Shown here piece after piece: positions 56,101 to 64,000 of a DNA stretch of 64,000 nucleotides. Positions within the stretch are counted from its first letter, which is position 1; every line of letters begins with the position of its first letter. This stretch comes from Charina bottae. Its lineage: Eukaryota; Chordata; Lepidosauria; Squamata; Charinaidae. The stretch spans positions 20,002,501-20,066,500 of the forward strand of contig JALMGJ010000008.1 in the NCBI GenBank assembly GCA_023362775.1, given 5' to 3'. Below the pieces are notes generated by a model. It was not told the DNA's origin, made no database searches, and saw only the letters and a list, made by a program, of their open reading frames with translations. Position numbers and translations under genes: made by a program.

Positions 56101-58165
56101 CCTAGCCCCGCATGACGGAGTGAGCTCCCGCACTAGCCCCAGCTCTTGCCAACCTAGCAATTCAAAAGCATGCAAATGCAAGTAGATTAATAGGTACCAC
56201 TTCGGTGGGTAGGTAACAGCGTTCCGCGAGCGTCATGCAGCCACATGACCGCGAAAGCGTCTTCGGACAACGCTGGCTCTTTGGCTAACAAATGGAGATG
56301 AGCACCGGCCCCTAGAGTCGGACACGACTGCACAAATGTGTGGGGGGAACCTTTACCTTTACCTATGAAACACTGTAGTACAGAGCTTTCCAAACTTTTC
56401 ATGTTGGTAACACACTTTTTAGACATGCATCATTTCGCGACACACTTACAGCAGGGCATCATTTCACGACACACTCTTACAGCAGGGCATCATTTCGCGA
56501 CACACTCTTGCAGCAGGGCACAAGGCAGGCACTAGGACCTGCGCGGAATCACAGCAGGTTTGGAAACAGCAAGGCACAAGGCAGGCACTAGGAGCTGCGT
56601 GGAATCCTGGCAGGGCTCGGAGGCAGCAGCAGCTGCGACACACCCAAACACTGCAGCCGACACACTAATGTGTCCCGACACACAGTTTAGAAAGCTCTGC
56701 TGTAGTATTTCATCAGAAATATTTATCTGCAATAATTAAAGTAGATGAAAAACTTCATATAGGTTAACAAAATAATGCTGATTTTTATTAAATGCTGATA
56801 TGTTATAAAATCTTTTTACTTAATATTTATCAATATGTTGGTAGATATGATTTTTAATTTACAGTAATTAGATCATAATGGATAGTCCTGTTATTCTTAA
56901 TAAATATAAGTACTATATATGGGTACTATAAATGCTACCTTTTCTGTATATGGTTTTCTGTTTAATATACTGTCCACAACATTATATTACTAGTAGTCAC
57001 AATAAACAAACAGTTGCTCTTATATAACAAATACAGTCTCCCACTTGGAATGACGTGGCATTGAAATAGTATGTTAAGTTATGTTAGTATATTATTAAGG
57101 TCAAACAACAATTTTTAAGTAGGATGGAAGAATAATGGAAGCATTGCTTACTAGAAGATTTCATTTGTTTCTTTCATCTGGCTGTTTCTTCCTCTGTGTG
57201 TAGTGCAGGAGGTTTTCTTTCATACTAAATTCAGTTTTCTGAAAAGCTATATACTCTCTCTCCAGTAATAAACTGTCATTGAGAACCATGCTTAAATATT
57301 TAAGAAAAACCTATTTGAATTGTTACATTCTTACTTTCTTACACCTTAAATTCAGAGTTAATTACTTTATGTTTCTTATATCAGATGCCTGCTTCTCTTT
57401 GGGGGAGCTGAGGATGTTTTTAACCCCACAACTATCAAGAGAGTAGATTAGTATAAATGGGGAGCTTTCAGCATCCTGTATTCACTGCTGTACGCTAGTA
57501 TGATGGCAATTATTCTGATTATTTTATTACTTAAACATAATTGACAAACTTAATTAACAAATTGTGTTGTTTCAGTTCTGTGTGTAGTCTGTAGTATTTT
57601 AGTATAAATAGAACTTATTTTATGTTATTTTTAGTCCTCTGCTGTAATCACAGCTAAATTGCAAAGGTACTTGGAACATATTTAGAAGTCCTTAGAGAAC
57701 TGGTGTAAAAATTTAAAAAACTTTTCAAAGGAAAAAATATATATCAATTTCTTCTGGATTGTTATGTTGATTCCAAGTGTATGAATACTTAACAAATTAT
57801 AATGTTCCCAAAATAGTGTTTTAAATTATTTTAAAGTTTTAATTACAATGTTGTTGTTATTTTAGGTATATATCTGGATCAGATCTCTTTCTTGGTGCAA
57901 GCTACATTTATAACCATTACTATGACTGTAAGGATCAGCACTACTACCTATCAGGAGATAAAATCAATGATGTTCTCTGTCTTCCAGCAGATAAACTGTC
58001 TTGCATTATACCTGTATTAGCATGTCAAGATAGAGTTCTTAGAGTTTTGCAGGTAAATTTTATTTGCTTGTTGCTATTATTGTAGTCCAATTTATTATTT
58101 ATTACCATTATTTATTACAGTTAAAAAGGTAAGTTAGTACAATGAAGCAAAAGACTGTTCATACC

Positions 58166-58207
<42 letters not shown>

Positions 58208-60072
58208 TGTATACAATCACTTGCAAGGAAATCTGCTTGCAGCAATTCTGGTAAAGTGAGTAAAATCTAATATATACTTGGAAGATTCCTGTTTCATGAA
58301 AGGTTATTATTATTTATTTTGGGGTATTTATCTTATTGCCTGGCTCTACAAAACCTTCAGGTAATTCTTCTTAGTTAGAAATAGATTTGATACACTTATA
58401 TATTACAGATTGCTAAGTAAACCAGAAAAGTTTACCTTGTGACTATCAGAATGTAATATGTCAAGTAGCTTTAAGAAGACAAACTCTAAATATTCTTAGG
58501 TTAGTTACCATCCATTTTGTTTTAAAATTAATTCTTTGATTATAGCTTAAAGTATTTTTGTCACAAATATTTGGTTAACATAATTTTGTGTGTTCATGGT
58601 TTGCATGTATATGTAAGCTTAATACGTACACTAGAAATTGCATCAAACTTTAGTTAATAGCGCCCCCCCCATCCCATGACACATCTTGGTTGGGGAGCAC
58701 TATCCTAAGAGTCCCTTGACTGGTCCATTCTCAATTGCTTTTAGGCCATCATCAGTTAAAACATTATTATGCCATTTTTAGTATATTTTATAAACTACTT
58801 AGTTATTATTTTAGCCTTATTTTTTTACTTTGTATTTTAATTATCTCTGTTTAAATCTTTTCAGACATGGGTGTTCACTTTAGTGCCAAAAGATGATACA
58901 AAAATATTTTTATAGATACATATGTATTTTCGCTCAATATTCTTGTTTCGTTCATCTCTATTTAAACCTATTATAGTTCTTCAGTTTTAATTCTTTCCAT
59001 TATGAAGAAATAAATATAGAATTTCAATAACATTCTTTGCATTTTTTGAGTTTACTAAGATTGATTAATAGAAATGGAATGCTACATATATAATCATGAA
59101 AAAATAGAAGATACAAAATTTTATGAGATAAAATTTGCTTACATTTCTCCAAATGATGGAGGTGCAAAAAGGAGAGAAAGAGATTTGGTGTGACTTTCCT
59201 AATTTGCATATAACTGCAACGCCAACATGTTCTAGTAATCTCTTTTTCATTCCATTCTAAAGGCAGGAACGCAGTTTTGAAACTTTTTAAAAAATATATC
59301 TCTTTTAAATTAAAATAAAAGAAAATGTTAAGGATTAAAAACAATGGTATCTCCATTTCATTTTCTTGAGGGTTCAAATTTGCTGTACGAAATGGAAGTC
59401 CCAGGTCCACCTGCTGTTCTGGCCTTGAACAGTGGAAATGGTGGTAAGTAGAATGTTTAAGGGTCTTTTAAATGTTATTAAAATGATTAATCTGATGATT
59501 GTTTTAATAATTCCAAATATAGTCATAGGTATTTTCTATCACAGAATTCTTCTTCCTAGCGTTTTCCCGCTATTTTCGCGGGGTCTGCTTTTCGGATCCT
59601 GAAACACCACTTTGCCCGATCATCCGCATCCTCAGGGCGTAGCCCATCAATTTGCATGTCCTTACTGATGGTGTCCTGCCACCTCTGTTTTCTATAACAT
59701 AGAATTATTCTATTATTCTATAATAATAATAATAATAATAATAATTCTATTCTATGTTCTATAACATAGAATTATTCTGCTTAATTATTTTTACAAGAGT
59801 GATGGAAGTGAAGCAAGGTATTTCTTTTGCTAGAATATTTTGAGACATTTCCTAAAACTTAAATTTAAATTTTTTTTTCAAGAATTTGGAATCCACTAAA
59901 TAGCAGAATTCTACTTAATAATTATTCTAATAATAGTTTTAATTTATATATCTAGGTGACTCTGGTGAAGAAGTTTTGTTTGGGACATCTGATGGCAAAA
60001 TTGGCTTGGTTCAGATTACTGGTGTTTCTCCAATAGAAAAGTGGAAAATTGGAAATGAGAGAAAAAGAGGTG
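50139..60072 (+). CDS. BBS7: BBS7 gene, Bardet-Biedl syndrome 7 protein (first 7 coding exons; continues beyond window)
   Basis: BBS7 is a subunit of the BBSome, the octameric coat complex that carries membrane proteins into and out of cilia. It binds BBS2 and BBS9. Exons 50139-50174, 52968-53033, 53882-53944, 54170-54345, 57866-58052, 59371-59443 and 59956-60072 join in matching phases to about 239 residues. They cover two thirds of the N-terminal beta-propeller. Recognised blocks are [85 protein letters not shown] and [16 protein letters not shown]. The human protein is about 715 residues. The start ATG has a good context (GCCATGG) and matches the family start. The next exon was not found before base 64000. 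Confidence 0.96.
51019..51290 (-). repeat. CR1/L2-clade LINE 3' fragment with (TTTA)n(TACA)n array
   Basis: The array at 51024-51060 is followed by the complement of the 3' UTR: GTGACAGAACAAGGTCTTCA, GTCCAGGAGAGAGGGGGCTA and ACTTCTGGGGGAAGGACG. Confidence 0.7.
51648..51661 (-). promoter_or_regulatory. CTCF core motif match
   Basis: The minus strand reads CCACTAGATGGCAG, which fits the CTCF core CCASYAGRKGGCRS at all 14 positions. It sits in a small hairpin (TGCAGAAGT at 51590 / ACTTCTGCA at 51670), so it may belong to an unnamed repeat. Binding is not shown. Confidence 0.4.
51850..52460 (+). repeat. Old CR1/L2-clade LINE fragment
   Basis: The plus strand keeps [15 protein letters not shown] at about 51875, then TTTGCTCATGGTCACTCATG, GTGCAGAATGTAACGG, GCAATTTAAGGTGTTTATAA and the 3' block ATGGTTGTATGCCACCTGGA. 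The frame is heavily broken. Confidence 0.65.
52968..53033 (+). CDS. BBS7: BBS7 exon 2
   Basis: Twenty-two codons, [20 protein letters not shown] then QK, between CAACTAG and GTATTT. It is the first blade of the propeller. Confidence 0.94.
53034..53881 (+). other. BBS7 intron 2
   Basis: A short LINE-tip-like stretch at about 53036-53100 (TTATATTCCATCCCTTGTTC, CTCAAGGCAGTATAAAA). Nothing else seen. Confidence 0.7.
53882..53944 (+). CDS. BBS7: BBS7 exon 3
   Basis: Twenty-one codons, [20 protein letters not shown] then I. Borders TTTGAAG (a pyrimidine-poor acceptor) and GTAAGT. Confidence 0.94.
54170..54345 (+). CDS. BBS7: BBS7 exon 4
   Basis: Fifty-eight codons plus two bases, [20 protein letters not shown] through [20 protein letters not shown] to NLTENIKA. 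Borders TTTTTAG and GTGTGT. Confidence 0.96.
54380..55690 (-). repeat. Old CR1/L2-clade LINE
   Basis: The + strand shows the complement of blocks found at 36677-38960: GCTCTAGGTGGCTAACAACA (3' tip), GCCACCTGCTCTTCAGCAGG, AAGGATACCATGGTCCATGG, GTATCAAAAGCCACTAAAAT and CTATATCCCAGCCTG. Indels are numerous. Confidence 0.7.
56031..56364 (+). repeat. tRNA-derived SINE with CTTTAC tail
   Basis: Second copy of the 43739 family, with A box TGGCTTAGCGGGTAAGATG, B box GGTTCGAATCC, and 3' AGAGTCGGACACGACTG then (CTTTAC)n. A perfect 11-bp duplication ATGAAACACTG lies at 56020-56030 and 56365-56375. Confidence 0.93.
56381..56699. mobile_element. hAT MITE with internal tandem repeat
   Basis: 319 bp. Inverted ends CAGAGCTTTCCAAACT / AGTTTAGAAAGCTCTG and a perfect 8-bp duplication CTGTAGTA (56373-56380 and 56700-56707). 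About three copies of a 31-bp unit containing CATCATTTCGCGACACAC lie at 56427-56520. A second repeat of AAGGCAGGCACTAGGA follows. Confidence 0.92.
57866..58052 (+). CDS. BBS7: BBS7 exon 5
   Basis: One base plus 62 codons: [20 protein letters not shown] through [20 protein letters not shown] to [10 protein letters not shown]. Borders TTTTAG and GTAAAT. Confidence 0.97.
58053..59370 (+). other. BBS7 intron 5
   Basis: Contains a (TAA)n array. The rest is AT-rich and plain. The acceptor is TTTTCTTGAG. Confidence 0.75.
58166..58207. repeat. (TAA)n microsatellite
   Basis: About 14 uninterrupted trinucleotide units. Confidence 0.97.
59371..59443 (+). CDS. BBS7: BBS7 exon 6
   Basis: Twenty-four codons plus one base, [20 protein letters not shown] then SGNG. 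Donor GTAAGT. Confidence 0.95.
59557..59690. repeat. Unclassified repeat fragment
   Basis: A GC-richer island (GCTATTTTCGCGGGGTCTGC then TTTTCGGATCCTGA, CATCCGCATCCTCAGGG, GGTGTCCTGCCACCTCTG) in an AT-rich intron. It looks like a piece of a LINE or other coding repeat, but its family was not recognised. A palindromic AT/AAT-rich stretch follows (about 59690-59780). Confidence 0.4.
59956..60072 (+). CDS. BBS7: BBS7 exon 7
   Basis: Two bases, 38 codons and one base: [20 protein letters not shown] to [11 protein letters not shown]. Borders ATCTAG and GTAAGT. The next exon should begin with the ILCIDSF-type block of the family and was not found to the right. Confidence 0.96.
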
Positions 60073-60307
60073 GTAAGTGTCTTATGTTGTTTTCCTAAAT
60101 GAATAAAGCCATGTATTTATTTGTTTATACAATTATATAGATTGCACATTTCCCAAAGTATTCAAAGCAATTTATAATTCCATACAAGAAAATGTAATGA
60201 TAATTTAAAAACATCAACAATATAACTAGAGCAGCCCAGTAGCATCAGTACCCAAACTCTTCAGAATAAAGGTGTTTTAAAGTCTTCCTAAAAACAGATC
60301 ATGTAAA

Positions 60308-62545
60308 GTTGTTATTGTTCAGTTTCTTCTGATTTTTTTCCAATAATTTTATTAAAGATTATATTATACAAGTAAAACTGATGCAACTACAAAATATAGA
60401 AATATATTAAAATTTTTAAATTAAAAAAGGTGCAGAAAAAAAAGAAAGAAAAAGAAAAAAAGAAACCTCCCCCCTCATCCCCAGCAAGTATCATCAACAT
60501 TAACAACTTACCACTACCTCTTAAAATATAACCAAACATCTCTTCATTCCATATCTCACCCCAATTTCTATAAAGCCATCTCTAGAACCTCATCTCTCCG
60601 TATTAAACAGCGCAAGTCCAGTAATGGTTATCAGTAATAACAACATAGATATTATAAATTATATCTATTACACCCAATCTGAATCCTTCCTTTCCCTTTA
60701 AACTAATCCCCCCATTTCCTCTCTTCAAATAATCAGTCCCACTCAAAAAACAATTAAACATTACCAGAAATAACCATCATCATCCAGTCCTAATTGAGAA
60801 ACTGGTAAACATCCCCCAAAATAACAACCCATTATTTTAACGATCAAATAAACCAATTCTGTATTCTTTCTTCTTTCTGCAAACAATCTTTAAAATCCTC
60901 AAGAAAAGTTCTAGCATCTGCCTTCTCATACTCTCTTTGTCTCTTCTCTCAAAATTCTTGTTCTCATCTTTGTCAATCCCCCTTTGTGCTTCCAACGTAG
61001 CAACTCCAGCAAATCCCTCTTGTAAATCCAGTATAAAGAAATAATCCAGATTGCTTATCTGATTTGTTGTTTGTATTTCTTTGTAAATCCATTATTTCCA
61101 TCTCCTTGTAAATTGAAATTTTTAATTCCACCTGTAAGTCAATTTCAATTTTATTCAGGGGCTTGTTCCTCTGCAATAACACCAACCGATTCTGTGAAAG
61201 AGTTAAATAGTTCAAAAACCTCTTGCCTCCATACATCAAACATTTCTTTTAAGGTAGCCATCTGGTGCCCTCTACTGTCTAATCTTCAAAGTCGTGTTAT
61301 CAGTTTCAGAATGAAAACAAAGGATTTCCCCATGAGAAAGGATCCTTTCAATCAACTTCAAAGTCTTAAATCAAGTCCATCTGAGCCCTTAATCCATTTA
61401 AAACTTTCTAAAGCCAACAATAATCATCCTTTTGATGTATATTCCAAAAAATACAAATCTTGTAGGGTTTTTTTGCTTTTTTGTAGTTTTTATCTTTGCT
61501 TTAAACTTAATAAAATTCTTATAAAAAATACAGATCTTTAAATTTATAGTTAAACTGTTTTTTTAAAAAAGGATTGAAGCCAAACTCACCCAGTGATTAC
61601 AATAAATCTTGCCAGTCTGATGGTTTTCAATCTTTAAAGAAAGCCAAAGAGGAAAAAAAATTAAAGTCCAAAGTGGTTAAGAGATAAGCCTCAGTAGAAC
61701 TTAGAGTCCATATAGGTAACATTAGCAGCTATAAGCACGATGGAATCCTGTGACTTGCAGCCAATCGCAAGCCAACCGCAAAAACGAGTTTCTGCCATCT
61801 GCTCACAAAAAAGCCAGCTGTACGGAGTACATGTGGGTTATCTGACAATCTCTCTTTAACTCCAGAAAGATTTCAGCAGCCCAATTCCTGCAATAGGGTG
61901 CCGTTTTGGCCGCAATGTGTTCCTCTCTTTTAGAGGAACGTCAGTTCACCATTACAGCTCACCAGAAGTTCAGTTGCTTCTGATTTTTGTGACAGATAAC
62001 AGTTTGCCAGGATTGTCTGTCAATAACTGCTTCTTTGAATCATTGTAAGTTTTTGCTTATGTCATTAGCCACCTTGTCTTCTGATGGTTTCTTCTCTGAT
62101 GGCCTTTGATTTTTGAAGTACCAGTCTTCTATAATAACTCATATACATCTTTGCAGCATCAGACTTCCCTTTTCCTCCTGAGCACATCAGCAGCTGGATG
62201 TATTTTTGGCCTTAATCCAACCACACTATAAGCACTAGTGGTACTACTTATACTTGCCCTCTGCTCTTCCCCAGTAGTTTGTTAGTTACCTCCATTCTGG
62301 AGGCTCAACTTTCATTATCATGTTGACATTGTCCTGGTTGTGAAAGTCCATTTGGTTTTCTTGGCAGAATATGGAGTGGGTTGCCATTTCATTCTCCAGT
62401 GCAGCATAGTCTCATCCCTCATCTATGATCTGCTCATCATGGGTGATCCTATTAGAAGTGCACACTCCTAGTGGTATTCTCATAGCATAATTAGGATGTG
62501 TTAGTCACTGTACTATTCCAAGGCAAGTTCAGTGAAGTGAGGGGA
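60308..62545 (-). mobile_element. Internally deleted Bov-B derivative, split by an L1-like element
   Basis: The minus strand carries the Bov-B 5' UTR marker AATGGCAACCCACTCCATAT (near 62380), then CTACTGGGGAAGAGCAGAGG (near 62270). It soon reaches 3'-end sequence (GACAATCCTGGCAAACTG, AATCAGAAGCAACTGAAC) near 61990. The last 30 bases, AACTGAACAATAACAAC, lie on the other side of the L1-like element at 60308-60337. A full Bov-B would have about 3 kb between these marks, so the coding part has been lost. Confidence 0.6.
60338..61967 (-). mobile_element. Short L1-like retroelement, second member
   Basis: 1.63 kb, flanked by a 21-bp duplication with one mismatch (60317-60337 and 61968-61988). On the minus strand it has a 5' region with CpGs (61967 to about 61740), a frame starting MATLKEMFDVWRQEVFELF (near 61260), which is soon closed by stops, and an A-rich 3' region ending CTTTAATAAAATTATTGG. 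The layout matches the 9755 element, whose frame starts MDDLKEIL. No RT is present. Confidence 0.7.
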
Positions 62546-63949
62546 GGTTGATAGGCCTGAGTTGCTTTCTTCTAGAAACTTCTCAAAGGAACATCATGTT
62601 CAGAGATTGTTCATGCAGCATTTTCCCCTCTGGATTGACTTTCTTTTCAATCCATGAGCTAATTATGCTTTATTTCTAGACCTTAACTGTTGCCAGGAAT
62701 GAGTTCATGTCTAGGAATCTGTTCATGTCCAGGCACCAGGTGTTTCCCTGGCATTTTCCTCAAATTTTTCTTAGGGGGAACCCTATGATTACATTCACAG
62801 TTGCTTCTTGGATTGCTTTCTGGATGACAGCTCTCTTTCCATTTGTCCATAGCCCTTATCAGAAGCAGCATCCTGGAAGGTTCTTCTCTTCACTCATATC
62901 TTTCAGATATACACTCTATATTTCAGTTCCCAGCAAAAAACTTTGAATTATGAGTAAAAGGTTATACTGAAAGAGTCAAGGCATTAACTGCACTGAAAGC
63001 ACTTAGATTTATTTTAGCCTGTTGTAATAATTCCAGATTTCTACTTGTGAGAAACCCTCCCAATATTTCATTGCTTATTGGATGGAAAGAGAGAGAGAGA
63101 AAAATAATATATGCAAATCCATGTATATTTAGTTCATGAGCATGTTCACCTGACACATTAAGATAGTCAAGTTAGTTAATGGAAACACATGTATACCATC
63201 TTCTAATCTCTTTCCTGTTTTTATCTTATTCTTTAACCATGGTGTGGTTAAAGCTAAGTTTATCATCTGAATTCAGAATGGCCACCATTTCTGGCTAGCA
63301 TGAACCAGAATTAGATAATATTTAACCTTGGTTTAATTAGAGGTTCAAAGCTAGAGCTGAAACTGCAACAGGTGTATACTCTTACATATGGACAGCCAAG
63401 GTGCTCCACATAGACCATAGTAAGGGCTGAAGCTGGTAAGATGGGGGCCATTGCTGCTCAGTCCAGAGAAAAACCAGCAGGTGTCTCCCAGTCTGAAGGT
63501 TGGGAAAAGAATAGTCAAAAGTCTGTGGATTCAAAAAGGTGGAGGAAAAGCCTTAAGATTAAATAGTGGGATACACAAACACAGGGAGCTTGTTTTTTGT
63601 GTTTTGCAGTGGGCAGACCTTTTATGTATATATGACTTAGTTTTTGTCTGCAGTAAGGCAACTTATCTCACAGTGTTTGAACTGGGACTGTGACATTTCT
63701 GGTGTTACATATTGACTGAATGTGGGGTTTAATTTTGGGACAGTAGACATTCTTTAACCATGGTATGTAGGTTTTTTAAAACTATGTTTATCATCTAAAT
63801 TCAAGTATAGCCTGGCCCAAGATCGCAGACTACTATTTTTCATTCCTGCAAACTGCTCAGCTCAATGATTTTTCATTGCTATTAAGAATAATCACCCACG
63901 TTACTAAAGAAATATATTTTCACATGCATTACAAAACAATAAAAGATAA

Positions 63950-64000
63950 ATATAGGTAGTCCTCGCTTAATGACCACTCGTTCAGAGACTGTTCAAACTT
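63950..64000. repeat. Start of a dispersed squamate repeat (cut by window edge)
   Basis: AGGTAGTCCTCGCTTAATGA then CCACTCGTTCAGAGACTG resembles the start of a common, unnamed squamate interspersed repeat that I recall as beginning TAGTCCTCGACTTACGACC. Too short to classify. Confidence 0.35.

Larger units (their letters stand above)
54346..57865 (+). other. BBS7 intron 4
   Basis: Holds a minus-strand LINE relic (54380-55690), a LINE tip (about 55790-55850), a SINE (56031-56364) and a hAT element (56381-56699). 56708-57865 shows no feature. Confidence 0.8.
60073..64000 (+). other. BBS7 intron 7, not closed in window
   Basis: Begins with a LINE tip on the minus strand (about 60105-60300: TTTGTTTATACAATTATATA then CAAAGCAATTTATAATTCC), then the L1-like/Bov-B nest. 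62560-63220 shows no feature. Two direct copies of a roughly 50-bp stretch containing CTTTAACCATGGT and TTTATCATCT lie at about 63230 and 63752. Confidence 0.7.

Noticed and set aside
61071..61541. 156-codon + strand frame
   Set aside because: Antisense to the L1-like element; no family features.
62650..63200. BBS7 exon 8
   Set aside because: No stretch matching the ILCIDSF-type continuation with proper splice sites was found; it probably lies beyond the window.

Overview
The window is vertebrate nuclear DNA, most likely from a squamate reptile. The evidence is split coding exons with GT/AG borders and a repeat set typical of squamates: Bov-B LINEs, Sauria-type tRNA SINEs, CR1/L2-clade LINEs, Penelope-like elements and hAT MITEs. 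Species cannot be fixed from the sequence alone.

Two genes lie head-to-tail on the + strand. TRPC3 occupies 1358-45710: eleven coding exons, from the ankyrin-repeat exon to the stop codon, about 849 codons. Its first exon (the variable N-terminus) must lie upstream of base 1. Its 3' UTR runs to about 46860. BBS7 starts at 50139. Its first seven coding exons (to 60072, about 239 residues of the N-terminal beta-propeller) are present, and the rest lies beyond the right edge. TRPC3 followed by BBS7 in the same orientation is the arrangement known at human 4q27. The two proteins do not share a pathway: TRPC3 is a diacylglycerol-gated cation channel of the plasma membrane, and BBS7 is a BBSome subunit acting in ciliary trafficking.

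The introns and the spacer are full of mobile elements. The left 18 kb (first intron in view) holds a nearly intact Bov-B LINE (10279-13504) nested inside a 1.8-kb L1-like derivative (9755-14819), each with its own target-site duplication, and a hAT element that took in a LINE 3' end (5841-6744). The middle (18-34 kb) holds a second Bov-B copy, palindromic hAT MITEs and a palindromic Penelope-derived insertion (33399-33697). From 36 to 45 kb there is a 2.3-kb CR1/L2-clade LINE relic, two more hAT-related elements and SINEs. The TRPC3-BBS7 spacer carries a Bov-B fragment, a Penelope fragment with GIY-YIG endonuclease coding sequence and a hammerhead-like motif, a 26-bp tandem repeat, and the CpG-rich BBS7 promoter with an RFX X-box match. 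The right end (60-62.5 kb) has a second short L1-like element inserted in the 3' end of an internally deleted Bov-B.

No wholly new system was found. The most useful second looks are the nested insertions with intact duplications, the short non-autonomous L1-like family, the Penelope palindrome and ribozyme candidate, and the X-box upstream of BBS7. Family assignments rest on recognition by eye and were not checked by database search.
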